Assembly: GCA_025916675.1 (NCBI GenBank)
Contig: CP098402.1
Span: forward strand, 801,205 to 865,204
Reading direction: 5' to 3'
DNA length: 64,000 nt
From: Phycisphaera sp.
GTDB taxonomy: Bacteria > Planctomycetota > Phycisphaerae > Phycisphaerales > UBA1924
Shown here: one piece after another, positions 52,341 through 61,264 of the stretch
How positions within the stretch are numbered: position 1 is the first letter of the stretch
How the letters are laid out: each line of letters begins with the position of its first letter
Translations under genes and position numbers: made by a program
The notes under the pieces: model-generated
Databases searched by the model: none
What the model was told of the DNA's origin: nothing
What the model saw: the letters and a program-made list of their open reading frames with translations, nothing else

Positions 52341-53282
52341 TTGAGCCTGTTCCAGCGATTCATGCGCGTTTTGACCCATCCCCAGCACGCCGGCGAGCCC
52401 ATGACCCAGAAGAAGGCCAAGGCGCCGAGGGCTCCCAAGCCCGCCAAACCGATCGCTCCAGCAATGAAGGTGGCCGGCAAGCCCAAGGCCCCCAGCACCG
52501 GTACCGCGATGCGCCCGGTGTCCCATGCTTCGAGTTCGGTCGCGGTTGCTGACCAGCCGAAGGTGCCGGGAACGCCCGCCCGTCCGATCGAGGTCTTCGC
52601 CCCGAATCGCCCCGGGCAGGACGAGCCGGACGGTGCCCTGGGCTCCGGCTCGCTCCTCGAAGACATGGACGACTCGACCCTCGGCTTGGTTCACCCCGAG
52701 CCCAAGGCCGACAAGCCACCCAAGACCACAGCCATTGAGGCCGCCCCTGAGCCCGAGCTGCCAACCGGCCCGGAAATCGGCGAGGTCGTCGACCTCATCG
52801 AGAAGCTCCGCACCCATGTCGACGCCCAGGGCGGCCGCTTCGATCAGGCCATGGGCGTGCTCGACCAGATCCGCGAGTCGGCTGCTGCCCTGCCCGAGAT
52901 TCGCGAACGGATCGACACGATGCTCGCCTCGATCGACGAGCTCAAGGCGAACCAGTTCAAGGGCCATGAGAAGGTCGAGCGAGCCCTGGCCACCCAGAGC
53001 GCTCGGCTCGATGAGATCTCCCAGGCGATCGCCCACGCCACCCAGCGTGAAGAGAAGCTCGCCCAGAGCCTTCTGGAGATCAACCAGACCATCCTGGCCG
53101 TCTCGGGCACCAACGACCGCCTGGCGAGTGCTATCGACGCCATGCGACGCCACGAGGCCGAGCGAGACGCCCGCATCGGCCGTGCCCTGACCGGTGCCCA
53201 GCGCTGGCTCGTCGTTCTCACGCTGGTCATGGTCGTGGGCATGGTGGCGACCATCATCACCGCTATCGCTATGGGCAACTAG
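52341..53282 (+). CDS. Coiled-coil tail-anchored membrane protein
   Basis: 313 residues from TTG 52341, with GAGGGAG 7 bases upstream. Residues 1-130 are disordered and rich in Pro, Lys and Ala (KAPRAPKPAKPIAP). Residues about 145-285 form a long coiled coil (EVVDLIEKLRTHVDAQGGRFDQAM, LLEINQTILAVSGTNDRLASAIDAM). A membrane helix WLVVLTLVMVVGMVATIITAIAMG ends the protein. Orientation suggests a cytoplasmic coil anchored by its C-terminus. Function unknown. Confidence 0.65.
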   Translation: MSLFQRFMRVLTHPQHAGEPMTQKKAKAPRAPKPAKPIAPAMKVAGKPKAPSTGTAMRPVSHASSSVAVADQPKVPGTPARPIEVFAPNRPGQDEPDGALGSGSLLEDMDDSTLGLVHPEPKADKPPKTTAIEAAPEPELPTGPEIGEVVDLIEKLRTHVDAQGGRFDQAMGVLDQIRESAAALPEIRERIDTMLASIDELKANQFKGHEKVERALATQSARLDEISQAIAHATQREEKLAQSLLEINQTILAVSGTNDRLASAIDAMRRHEAERDARIGRALTGAQRWLVVLTLVMVVGMVATIITAIAMGN

Positions 53283-53354
53283 CCCGGCCGGACCGGACCA
53301 TGAGGATTTCGTGAACGTTCGCCTGCCCCCGCCTCGCGGGGGTACGGTTGTTCG

Positions 53355-54911
53355 ATGAACGACTATTCCCGACCCGTCTTCTGCTCCGTCGCTGCCAGCA
53401 TCGCCCTAACCGGCCTCGTGCTTGGTGGATGCTCCGAGGATTCGCCACCGGCCCCCGTCACGATCGTCGCGACCGCGGAAGTCCCTGCCGAGACCGAAGC
53501 CGCGGTGTTCCAGTCCTGGTCGGGCAGCCAGACCATCACCCTCGACGGCGATATCAGTGAGTGGCCCGGCGACGTGGCCGCCGTGGCCGATGCCAACTGG
53601 CTGTACTTGCGGTTTTCGCTCGAGGGCCCCATGCGCACGCTCCAGGGCATGGACTCCGCGATGGCGGTCTACATCGACGCCGATGGCGATCCTGGGACAG
53701 GTCGATCGATCGAAGAGCCGACCGTGCGTGGCGGGTTGGGCGCCGACATCGAGGTCATCTTCTCCCCGCGCGAGCCCGACGCCCCGCGCATGGGCTCGGG
53801 CGTCATGTTCCGCGTCCACGCGCCCGATGGCACGGCCCGCGTCGTGCCCCACGAGCGGCTGGGCTTCTCGTTCACGCCCACGCACGCCGCCGAGTGGTAC
53901 GAGGCTCGCATCGCGCGTTCGGCAACCGACGAACTCGGGCTGAGTACCCGGGGCTTGGGCGGTTCGGGGCGAGTCGCCGGCGTCGTGGTCATGTATGACG
54001 GCCGGGGAGAGGTCAGCGGCTGGGCCGATCCGTTCGAGGTTACCGCGCCGCCCGCGAGTCCGTGGCAGCCTCAGGACGTCCATGTGCCGGCCAGGCCCGA
54101 TAATGCCGTCCGCGTGCTCACGTACAACGTCGAGCACACCAGCCCCGCTCGAAACCCGGAGCCGTTCGCCCGTATCATCCGCGTGCTCGATCCGGACGTG
54201 TTGCTTTTCCAGGAATGGGCCGAAGGCGACGCGAGCACCGTGAAGGCCTGGCTGACCGCCCACATTGACGATTCGGCCGACTGGCAGGTTCTCAAGGGCA
54301 AGGCCTGGGGCGTCGCGGTTGCCTCCAGGCACCCGCTCTCCGAACTCACGCCCATGGACGCGCCCAACCCGGTCAATGCCCAGGAGGCACTGCGTTTTGT
54401 TGGCGGGTTGGTGCGAACGCCCGTCGGACCATTGGCCGTTGGCTCGACGCACCTCAAGTGTTGCGGCACTAAGGACAGCTCGGAAGACCGCAAGCGTTCG
54501 GCCGAAGCAACCACGATCGCCAACATGGTCGCCGAGGCGCTCGCCGAAGCCCCCGGCAGCGAGGCGTGGGGCGTGGTGATCGGCGGCGACCTGAATCTCG
54601 TCGGATCCCTTCCACCACTCGAGGCGATCGCCCGGGGTGTCGACCTCGACGGATCACCACTCGCGGTTTCGCCGGCGATGCGCCTCGGCGATCACGCGAT
54701 GTACACCTATTACGACAAGGGCAACACGTACACGCCCGGCCGGCTCGACTTCTTGTTGTATAGCGATGCCGTGGCCGAAGCGGTGAACAGCTTCGTGTTC
54801 GACACGAGCGTGCTGAGCGAAGCGGCGCTCGCGCGTCTCGGCCTCGACTCGGACGATACCGGCCAGAGCGACCACCTGCCGGTCGTGCTCGACGTTCGTC
54901 CTTCCAAATAA
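53355..54911 (+). CDS. Lipoprotein with CBM9-like and endonuclease/exonuclease/phosphatase domains
   Basis: 518 residues from ATG 53355. Signal peptide with lipobox VLGGC. Residues about 55-235 form a CBM9/DOMON-like sandwich (ITLDGDISEWPGDVAAVADANWLYLRF, AVYIDADGDPGTG). Residues about 250-515 are the EEP fold: VRVLTYNVEHTSP, PDVLLFQEWAEG, VAVASRHPLSEL, VGSTHLKCCG, VIGGDLNLVGS, YTPGRLDFLLYS and SDHLPVVLDV, with the catalytic Asn, Glu, His, Asp and final Asp-His all present. It is a predicted metal-dependent nuclease or phosphodiesterase on the cell surface; the substrate is unknown. Confidence 0.83.
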   Translation: MNDYSRPVFCSVAASIALTGLVLGGCSEDSPPAPVTIVATAEVPAETEAAVFQSWSGSQTITLDGDISEWPGDVAAVADANWLYLRFSLEGPMRTLQGMDSAMAVYIDADGDPGTGRSIEEPTVRGGLGADIEVIFSPREPDAPRMGSGVMFRVHAPDGTARVVPHERLGFSFTPTHAAEWYEARIARSATDELGLSTRGLGGSGRVAGVVVMYDGRGEVSGWADPFEVTAPPASPWQPQDVHVPARPDNAVRVLTYNVEHTSPARNPEPFARIIRVLDPDVLLFQEWAEGDASTVKAWLTAHIDDSADWQVLKGKAWGVAVASRHPLSELTPMDAPNPVNAQEALRFVGGLVRTPVGPLAVGSTHLKCCGTKDSSEDRKRSAEATTIANMVAEALAEAPGSEAWGVVIGGDLNLVGSLPPLEAIARGVDLDGSPLAVSPAMRLGDHAMYTYYDKGNTYTPGRLDFLLYSDAVAEAVNSFVFDTSVLSEAALARLGLDSDDTGQSDHLPVVLDVRPSK

Positions 54912-54916
54912 TTCGG

Positions 54917-55660
54917 TTACTTCGCGTCGGCGGCTTCGATCAGACGGATCTCGCCGTCGTTGGTGCGTTCGATCAGCCCGATCTGGTGGAGCGCTTCGAG
55001 GGCGGCGAGCTGCTCGGCCCGCTTCTTGCTCTGCCCCCATTGTGGCGGGTACACGTGGCCGTCGATCTCGACGCCGATCTTGAAGCTCTTGGCGTGGTCG
55101 GGACCCTGCTCATCGATCACGCGGTAATGGGGGGTTGCGCCGAGTTGCTGCTGGGCGTGCTGCTGGAGCACGCTCTTGAAGTTCTCTTGGTGGCCCAAGC
55201 GTGCGGCCTTCTGGATGCACGGGTCAAGGTGAGGCGACAAGAACTCCCGCGCCGCGTCCAATCCACCGTCGAGGTAGATCGCCGCGATGATGGCCTCGAG
55301 CGCGGCGGCGGCCAGCGAGCGCGGCAGCGGGGCCCCGCCACGCATGCCCTTGCCCAGCAAGAGCAGGTCGATCAGGCCCATCGCGTCGGCGATGTCGGCG
55401 CAGGTGCGCCGGGACACGGCCGTCGACTTGATTTTGGTCATCTCGCCTTCGAGCAGGTCGGGGAAGAGCGAGAAGATTCGTTCGCTCGTCACCAGCCCAA
55501 GGATCGAATCGCCCAGAAACTCGAGCCGCTCGTTGGAATCCACACGCGCATCGGTCACCGAAGCGTGGGTCAGTGCCTTCACCAACAGGCAGGAGTTCTT
55601 GAACGTGTACCCGACGGCCCGCTCGGCCGTTTCGATACACAACTCGCCGGAATCTTCCAT
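54917..55660 (-). CDS. rnc: Ribonuclease III
   Basis: Double-strand-specific endoribonuclease for rRNA and other RNAs. 247 residues from ATG 55660 (GAGG a few bases upstream); the frame is open to 55708, which lacks a site. Signature NERLEFLGDSIL near residue 43 and the second metal region LAAAALEAIIAAIYLDGG contain the catalytic Glu and Asp. From about residue 157 a double-stranded RNA-binding domain (FKSVLQQHAQQQLG, SFKIGVEIDG, SKKRAEQLAALEAL) with extra tail. Convergent with the nuclease lipoprotein, divergent from rpmH. Confidence 0.92.
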   Translation of the reverse strand: MEDSGELCIETAERAVGYTFKNSCLLVKALTHASVTDARVDSNERLEFLGDSILGLVTSERIFSLFPDLLEGEMTKIKSTAVSRRTCADIADAMGLIDLLLLGKGMRGGAPLPRSLAAAALEAIIAAIYLDGGLDAAREFLSPHLDPCIQKAARLGHQENFKSVLQQHAQQQLGATPHYRVIDEQGPDHAKSFKIGVEIDGHVYPPQWGQSKKRAEQLAALEALHQIGLIERTNDGEIRLIEAADAK

Positions 55661-55810
55661 GTCAACCTCGGCACGGCCGGTGCCATCCGGGGGCAACCGG
55701 TCAAACATCAGCCAAGCGATTCCGGCATCTCGCGGTCGACCAGCACCATTGATCGCCGACAGCGGGATGCGGGAACCCGGATCTCACTAGTCTACACGAT
55801 CATCGGCGGA

Positions 55811-55842
55811 CTACCAAGTGAATTTCACTTCTCACTTGGTAG
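55811..55842. repeat. Perfect inverted repeat upstream of rpmH
   Basis: Arms CTACCAAGTG (55811-55820) and CACTTGGTAG (55833-55842) with a 12-base centre. A third half-site, CACTTGG, occurs at 55854-55860, at the -35 of the predicted rpmH promoter. Possible operator. Confidence 0.65.
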
Positions 55843-55855
55843 AAATGCCCAGCAC

Positions 55856-55884
55856 TTGGCCCCGCCGAGGATGGGGCCTACACT
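55856..55884 (+). promoter_or_regulatory. Predicted rpmH promoter
   Basis: TTGGCC (55856-55861), 17-base spacer, TACACT (55879-55884). It would give a leader of about 50 bases. Confidence 0.5.
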
Positions 55885-55942
55885 CTGGGCTCCCCCAAGC
55901 GGGGCCGATTGGCCGTTTTAGGGTTTTCCCGAGGTTTGAGCT

Positions 55943-56080
55943 ATGCATTATCCCCGTCGCCTCAGCAAGATCTCTCGAGCCCGCAAGATGGGCTTCCGCG
56001 CCCGCATGCGGACCAGTGGCGGCCGGAAGATGATCAACCGCCGCCGTCGCATCGGCCGGTCGCTGAACTTCAAGAAGTAG
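55943..56080 (+). CDS. rpmH: Ribosomal protein bL34
   Basis: A 45-residue basic protein of the large ribosomal subunit. It begins MHYPRRLSKISRARKMGFRA and ends with RRRRIGRSLNFKK, the bL34 pattern (normally KRxRxHGFRxRMxTxxGRxVxxxRRxKGRxxL). GAGG lies about 8 bases before ATG. The usual downstream partner rnpA is not here; the next gene is a minus-strand TPR protein. A predicted promoter and a strong terminator flank it, so it is a single-gene unit. Confidence 0.95.
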   Translation: MHYPRRLSKISRARKMGFRARMRTSGGRKMINRRRRIGRSLNFKK

Positions 56081-56107
56081 ACCACATCTGAGCGACCAAG
56101 TAGACCA

Positions 56108-56132
56108 ACCCCGGGCAGTGCCCGGGGTTTTT
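56108..56132 (+). terminator. Intrinsic terminator of rpmH
   Basis: A 9-base-pair GC stem (56108-56116 with 56120-56128, loop AGT) runs into TTTTT. Confidence 0.93.
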
Positions 56133-56144
56133 GTATTAGTGCGC

Positions 56145-57866
56145 TCAGGGCAAGGCCTGATCGAGCCGGCGGCGAAGGCGTTCGGCCTCGCGCTCTCGAC
56201 CGGCGTCAAGCAGTAGCTTCTCGTAGCGTTCGCCGATAAACATGAACGCGCTGGCGCGGGCCTCGGCCTCTTCTGAGGTTCGCGGTGCACGGAAGCGGCG
56301 GTGGCTCCGGGCGTAGAGCTCGAAGATCTCGGCCTCGCGCCCGTCCTGGGTGATCATGGATTCGAGCCGGGCAAACGCGTCGAGGGCCAATGGCGTGGCG
56401 TCGGCTTGGCGGTTGAGCACGTCTTCGTACGCCTTCTGCGCCGCCTCGCGATCCCCGCTGGCCAGGGCGGCGTCGCCGATGGCGAGTTGGGCTGTGGCGT
56501 AGCGGTGGGGGTCTCGCCGGCTGGTGAGCGCCATCCATTCGAGCAATTCCGAGCCGTCGGCACCCATTGAGCCGATCGCGTCGAGCGCCAAACGGGTGGC
56601 CAGCAGGGGCGAAAGCTTGTCGGCTTTGTCGAAGAACTCGATCAGCACGCGCTGCGGGCCGTCGAGGTCGCCCTTGGCGGCTTCCAGCTTCAGGCCGAGC
56701 GTGTGGGCCCAGGCTTCCGCGAAGCCCATCGTGCGAGACCGTGAGGCTTCGAGCATCGGCAGCCTTGCGGCTGGCTCGGCCAGCTTGGCGGCTTCGAGCA
56801 GGGCCCAAGCCTCGCGGGTGGTGTCCGTCCCGGCGCGAGCGAGGTCGGCGGTCACCACCAGTTCGGGCAGCGGCATGGGCTCGCCGGTGACCGGGTGCTT
56901 TGTCGATCCGAACGCGAGGTCGGGGTGGTCTGGGAGCGCTTCGAGGTTCCAGGCATAATTGCGGCGTTGCTTCTCAATGAACACCGGTGCCAGAAAACGC
57001 TCGTCGGCCAGATGGCCCGTGGCCAAGGCGACTGGATAGCCAAAGGCCTGGCCCAGTTGCTCGGCGTAGAAGCCGCGGAGCGGGCCGAGGCCGCCGCGCT
57101 CGGCGATGCGGTCGAAGGTGAATTCCTCGGGAGGCAGGGCGGGCTCACCGGCCAAGAGACCGGCCTGCTTGTAGGGCACGGTGCGGTAGAGCTCGAGGGG
57201 GTCCTTGCGGCGGCGATCCTGGTACATCGTGCGGATGCCCTCGCCGGTAAGGGCGGTATCGGCCATATAGATGAGGATCTCGGCGGGCAGTTCGTCGAGG
57301 GGCAGGGCCATCACGCGGCGGTCCTGGTGGGCGAAGACCAGGGCATCGAACACCTCGGCGCCGCCGGGCAGGATGGCGCCCAGCCCGGGGTACGTGCGCG
57401 GGCGATCGAGCACGACGCAGACCGCGGCGGCCAGGTCTGGGTAGTGCCCGAGTGCGTCGGGGTTGGCGGCGGCGATGGCCTGGGCGATGGTGGCCACGCT
57501 GGCTCCGTCGTTGGCGTCGGTGTATACCCGGGCCAGGGCACCCATGAATCGCGGGTGGCTCTCCCACACCTGGGCCAGCAGCGTGCGGGCCGATGCGGGC
57601 AATGGGGCCAGCATGTGCGCGATGGCGTGGTTCTCTGTGGCATCGGCCAGAGCGTCGACACCGACGGCGGGCCAGTCGGCGATCGCGGTGTCGCGAGCCT
57701 TCGCTGCCGCCTCGAGCGCGGCCTGGGGGGCGCCCGCAATCTGCTCGATGTACGGGCTCGCCGGTCCCGCAGCGGGTGGGGTGGGCGTGTCTTGGGCCAC
57801 CGTGGAGGTAGGCCCAAGCAGCGACAGCGCGACAATGACAACGACGGCAGTGGCGTGGATCTTCAT
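56145..57866 (-). CDS. Secreted helical-repeat (TPR-like) protein, 573 residues
   Basis: Signal peptide MKIHATAVVVIVALSLLGPTSTVAQ from ATG 57866. The rest is helical, Ala-rich, with units such as AAKLAEPAARLPMLEASRSR, LGLKLEAAKGDLDGPQRVLIEFFDKADKL and LAIGDAALASGDREAAQKAYEDVLNRQ that fit TPR repeats near the end. The middle (FAHQDRRVMALPLDELPAEILIYMAD) matches nothing I know. It probably lies in the periplasm; no catalytic motif. Confidence 0.68.
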   Translation of the reverse strand: MKIHATAVVVIVALSLLGPTSTVAQDTPTPPAAGPASPYIEQIAGAPQAALEAAAKARDTAIADWPAVGVDALADATENHAIAHMLAPLPASARTLLAQVWESHPRFMGALARVYTDANDGASVATIAQAIAAANPDALGHYPDLAAAVCVVLDRPRTYPGLGAILPGGAEVFDALVFAHQDRRVMALPLDELPAEILIYMADTALTGEGIRTMYQDRRRKDPLELYRTVPYKQAGLLAGEPALPPEEFTFDRIAERGGLGPLRGFYAEQLGQAFGYPVALATGHLADERFLAPVFIEKQRRNYAWNLEALPDHPDLAFGSTKHPVTGEPMPLPELVVTADLARAGTDTTREAWALLEAAKLAEPAARLPMLEASRSRTMGFAEAWAHTLGLKLEAAKGDLDGPQRVLIEFFDKADKLSPLLATRLALDAIGSMGADGSELLEWMALTSRRDPHRYATAQLAIGDAALASGDREAAQKAYEDVLNRQADATPLALDAFARLESMITQDGREAEIFELYARSHRRFRAPRTSEEAEARASAFMFIGERYEKLLLDAGREREAERLRRRLDQALP

Positions 57867-57932
57867 GCGCTGGATTGTTCCCCCCCTGCATCGGGAAGTC
57901 GGCCCCGCTCGCGTTGCGGAATCGAGGGCGGG

Positions 57933-58496
57933 CTAGACCCGAACGCCCACCGGCTGGGGCGTGCTCTGGTGGGTGGGTTGGACGGCGATGCCCAGGGGCA
58001 CGCGTTTGCCATCGGGGCCCTTGGGGGGGATCCCGTGATCGTCGATGATGCGCTGGATGGCCATGATGCCCTCGAGCAGCATCTCCGGGCGTGGGGGGCA
58101 GCCGGGGATGTAGACGTCCACGGGGATGAACTGGTCGATGCCCTGGACGGTGGCGTAGGTGTCGAACACGCCCCCGGTGGATGCGCAGGCACCCATCGAG
58201 ATGACCCACTTGGGCTCGGCAACCTGCTGGTAGATGCGTTGGAGCACGGGCATCATTTTGATACCGACCCGGCCGGCGACGATGACAAGATCGGCCTGGC
58301 GGGGGCTGAAGCTCATGCGCTCCATGCCGAAGCGGGCCAGGTCGTAGCGGCTCGACGCGGTGGCCATGAGCTCGATACCGCAGCACGCGGTGGCGAAGGG
58401 GATGGGCCAGATGCTGCTGCGACGGGCCCAGTTAATGACCCGCGAGAGCTGTGTGGTCAGGATGGCGTCGGTTGGGAGTGCGGCTTCGATGCCCAT
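57933..58496 (-). CDS. nuoB: NADH-quinone oxidoreductase subunit B
   Basis: Carries iron-sulfur cluster N2, the last in the chain to quinone, in complex I. 187 residues. The cluster ligands are all visible: [27 protein letters not shown] and [10 protein letters not shown]. Also [24 protein letters not shown]. No other nuo gene lies around it: neighbours are a TPR protein, a lipoprotein and YihY. So the subunit is encoded apart from at least most of complex I. It could also be the equivalent subunit of a related hydrogenase-like complex, but the length and motifs fit NuoB. Confidence 0.9.
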   Translation of the reverse strand: MGIEAALPTDAILTTQLSRVINWARRSSIWPIPFATACCGIELMATASSRYDLARFGMERMSFSPRQADLVIVAGRVGIKMMPVLQRIYQQVAEPKWVISMGACASTGGVFDTYATVQGIDQFIPVDVYIPGCPPRPEMLLEGIMAIQRIIDDHGIPPKGPDGKRVPLGIAVQPTHQSTPQPVGVRV

Positions 58497-58544
58497 GATG
58501 GCTCCAGACGGGGAATTGCGGTCCGTATGACAGTTTAGGCGGGC

Positions 58545-58778
58545 CTACTTCTCGCGCTCGCGTGCGGAGCGGACTTCCCGCTTGTCGCGTCGGTTCTCGG
58601 TGGTCATGAAGTCGAGCGGCCGGCTCTCGTACTCGCTGCGGAGCTTCACGCTATCGGCACCGATGCCACGGGAATCTACTACCTTCCGGTAGCAACCACC
58701 CATGCCGAGAGCCAGCGCTCCACAGGCGGCCAGTAGTGCCGGGGTGGTCAGTGCCCTGGTTGCGGTTCGTCGCTGCAT
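58545..58778 (-). CDS. Small lipoprotein, 77 residues
   Basis: Signal peptide with lipobox MGGC (TPALLAACGALALGMGGC), then a charged tail of about 45 residues (YRKVVDSRGIGADSVKLRSEYESRP). The start overlaps the yihY stop by one base (TGATG), so it is translationally coupled. No known domain. Confidence 0.65.
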   Translation of the reverse strand: MQRRTATRALTTPALLAACGALALGMGGCYRKVVDSRGIGADSVKLRSEYESRPLDFMTTENRRDKREVRSAREREK

Positions 58779-60289
58779 CAGTCCTCGCTCTTCTGTACGC
58801 CGTCTGGGGTAGTGGGGGTTGCCGTGGCAGCCACAACCCTGGAGTGTAGGGTCGCGTCGCCCAGGGTTTTGACGGCGGCCTGAGACAGCTCTGCGGCGGC
58901 CGATCCCTCGCGCGAGGCGGCACCCGAGGTCGCGGCCTTCGCGATGTCGGCCAGGCGGATCTTGTCGGCTGGCATCGAGAGCGTGAACCCGCCGCCGTCG
59001 TCGAGCTGGCGGATGAACCCGGCCTTCTGCAGGCTCTCGACGATGCGGGTGCTCTGGTCGCTGGCCAGCGAGAGCTCATCGGCCACATCGGAACTGCGGG
59101 CGCTCTGGCCGGCTTCGAACCGGCGAGCAATGACCGCGGCAGCGTCGATCATGACACCCGGGCCGGCCAGCAGCAGCGATGGCTCGTCGCTGTTGTCTTC
59201 CTGGTGGATGCCGTCTTCGAGCATCTGCACGCCGTACGCGACTTGCAGGCCGAAAAGGATGATGAGCCATGTGAGGAAGATCCACATCATGAAGAGGGGG
59301 ATGAGGGCGATCGAGCCGTACACGTTGGCGTAGGTCGAGTCCGATCCGGTGGCGAAGCCCAGGTATTGGGTGAAGCCCCACTTGGCGGCTTCCCACCCGA
59401 CGGCTGCGACCGATGCGCCGGCGATCACCGGCCGGAACCGCAGGCGTCGATTCGGGAGGATCATGTACGCGAGCGTGAGCAGGCCGGTGCTGATGGCCAC
59501 CGTCACGAAGAAGCCCGCGGCCCCGATGATGAAGCGGCCGAAGGCGTCACCTTCGCCTGCCATGGCGCGCACCCATTCTCTGAATTGCACTCCCACCAGA
59601 AAGGTGAGCGCGATGAGGATCGCGCCCAGGGTCATGAGCGTCCAATATTGAGTGATGCGTCGTACCCAGCTCCGGCCGGACTTTGCCCGGCAAATCTGGT
59701 TGAAGCAGCGCTCAACCTCGACGATCATCGCCAGTCCGGCATAGATCAGGACGAGGCCACCAACGAGCCCGATCGTATTGAATCGGATGCCGGCGAAGTT
59801 CTTGACGATATCGTCAACCCAGGCTTCGAGGCTGCCGGGCGGCGGTGGCGGTTCGGACCCGTCGTAGTCGTATCCTTCCTTATCCCCCGATGGATCGATG
59901 CTCGCGAGCGCTGCTTGGAAGCTCAGGCTGCGGGTGAAAGGCCAAGGCAGGGCCATTGGCCCCGGCGGCAGGGGCGCGTCCACGTCACCCAAGGCTTCGT
60001 CGGCGGCGGATTCCCCGACATCGGTTTCGATGACCTCGGCGATGCCCGTGAACTCGACCGCTTGCTCGACGAGGCGCTTCAGGTCGGCGTCGCCCACGAA
60101 CATGCGGACGATGACCAGCGCGACGATGCTGATGGGCAGCAGGCCGAAGAGGGTGCGATACGCCAGGGCGGCGGCCATCTGCGGCAGGCGGCTGCTCAGC
60201 AGCGTGCGCAGGGCCATGCGACTGACGTGGGTGGCGCGCGCCATCTCCTGGGTATCGGGCAGTTTCATCCAGTCGGGGAGGCCGGGCAT
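58778..60289 (-). CDS. YihY/BrkB-family membrane protein
   Basis: 503 residues. The family helices are visible: ALAYRTLFGLLPISIVALVIVRMFVG, NTIGLVGGLVLIYAGLAMIVEVERCFNQIC, WTLMTLGAILIALTFLVGVQF, FIIGAAGFFVTVAISTGLLTLAYMILP, PVIAGASVAAVGWEAAKWGF and SIALIPLFMMWIFLTWLIILFGLQVAY. An extracytoplasmic insertion of about 80 residues with a PPPPPG stretch lies after the first helix. The C-terminal 130 residues look like a winged-helix domain (SDVADELSLASDQSTRIVESLQKAGF). Function of the family is unclear. Operon with the lipoprotein downstream. Confidence 0.85.
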   Translation of the reverse strand: MPGLPDWMKLPDTQEMARATHVSRMALRTLLSSRLPQMAAALAYRTLFGLLPISIVALVIVRMFVGDADLKRLVEQAVEFTGIAEVIETDVGESAADEALGDVDAPLPPGPMALPWPFTRSLSFQAALASIDPSGDKEGYDYDGSEPPPPPGSLEAWVDDIVKNFAGIRFNTIGLVGGLVLIYAGLAMIVEVERCFNQICRAKSGRSWVRRITQYWTLMTLGAILIALTFLVGVQFREWVRAMAGEGDAFGRFIIGAAGFFVTVAISTGLLTLAYMILPNRRLRFRPVIAGASVAAVGWEAAKWGFTQYLGFATGSDSTYANVYGSIALIPLFMMWIFLTWLIILFGLQVAYGVQMLEDGIHQEDNSDEPSLLLAGPGVMIDAAAVIARRFEAGQSARSSDVADELSLASDQSTRIVESLQKAGFIRQLDDGGGFTLSMPADKIRLADIAKAATSGAASREGSAAAELSQAAVKTLGDATLHSRVVAATATPTTPDGVQKSED

Positions 60290-60292
60290 TGC

Positions 60293-61141
60293 TCAGCGTT
60301 TCTCCGGAGCGGGGCGTCGCTTGGGGCGAGTGCCCTTGCCTGCATCGATCAGACCCACGGCCATCTTGAGGTCTTTGAGCTCGCTGGGCTTGATGTCTCG
60401 CCAGTGGCCGCGGCGGAGGTCGGCCAGCTTGACCGGGCCGATGGCCACGCGCTCGAGTTTGCGTACCGGGCAGCCGACGCGGGCGAGCACGCGGCGGACC
60501 TCGCGATTGCGGCCTTCGGTCAGCGTGATCTCGAGGTGGGCACGGTCGCGCAATTGCTTGGTGACGGCCACCTGGACGGCTTGGGTACGCTCGGCACCCC
60601 TGGTCTTGCCCTGGGTGCGGTGGGCGAGCACGACCCCGCGTTCGAGGTCGGCCAGGCTTTCTTTGGTCATGACGCCGCTGACGATGGCTCGGTAGGTCTT
60701 GGGGACCTCGTATCGTGGGTGGGCCAGGCGGTTGGCCAGTTCGCCGTCGTTGGTGAGCAGGAGCAGGCCCGTGGTGTCATAGTCGAGGCGGCCGACGGGG
60801 AACAGGCGCGGGGCCAGGGGGTGCTGCACGATGTCCATGACCGTGCGGCGGTCCATGCCGGGCTCGTCGGCGGCCGTGGTGAGGGTGGCCGTGGGCTTGT
60901 TGAAGACCACGGTGACGCTGGCGTCGGGCAGCCGGATACGACGGCCGTTGACGCGGATGTCGTCGCGACTGGGATGGGCGAAGGCGGGCAGGTCGGTGAC
61001 CAGCTGGCCGTTGACCTCCACGTTGCCCTCGCGGATGAGCTCCTCGCAGGCGCGGCGGCTGGCAACGCCGGCGTCGGCCAGGATGCGCTGGAGGCGTTCG
61101 TAGCCCTTGGGGGCGGCGGCGGTGTCTTTGGCAGGTGGCAC
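60293..61141 (-). CDS. rluB: RsuA/RluB-family pseudouridine synthase
   Basis: Makes pseudouridine in rRNA. 282 residues from GTG 61141 (no clear ribosome-binding site). N-terminal S4 RNA-binding domain (ERLQRILADAGVASRRACEELIREG), then the catalytic core with the Asp in GRLDYDTTGLLLLTNDGELANRL, KTYRAIVSG and LTEGRNREVRRVLARVGCPVRKLERVAIGPV. Basic tail. RluB, RluE, RluF and RsuA are hard to separate by sequence alone. Its stop is 4 bases before the yihY start, so the genes are co-transcribed. Confidence 0.86.
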   Translation of the reverse strand: MPPAKDTAAAPKGYERLQRILADAGVASRRACEELIREGNVEVNGQLVTDLPAFAHPSRDDIRVNGRRIRLPDASVTVVFNKPTATLTTAADEPGMDRRTVMDIVQHPLAPRLFPVGRLDYDTTGLLLLTNDGELANRLAHPRYEVPKTYRAIVSGVMTKESLADLERGVVLAHRTQGKTRGAERTQAVQVAVTKQLRDRAHLEITLTEGRNREVRRVLARVGCPVRKLERVAIGPVKLADLRRGHWRDIKPSELKDLKMAVGLIDAGKGTRPKRRPAPEKR

Positions 61142-61199
61142 GCGGGATGGTACGCGCGGGACGGGTTCACCTACGGCTCAGCAATACCCCCTGGAAGTT

Positions 61200-61237
61200 G
61201 CAACGGCCCGCCCCAGGGAGGCGGGGCGGACCGTTGC
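61200..61237. terminator. Long inverted repeat after dockerin protein C
   Basis: A 15-base-pair stem with one mismatch (61200-61214 with 61223-61237, 8-base loop). No T run follows on the minus strand, so it could be a barrier to RNA decay or a weak terminator. Confidence 0.5.
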
Positions 61238-61264
61238 GGATAGGAGATGTGTTCGGAGCGGTGC

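Noticed and set aside
53326-53342. Hairpin before the 53355 gene as a terminator
   Set aside because: A 7-bp stem exists but no T run follows, and it sits directly before a start codon.
59204-61243. 679-codon open frame on the plus strand
   Set aside because: Antisense to yihY and the pseudouridine synthase, both clear families.
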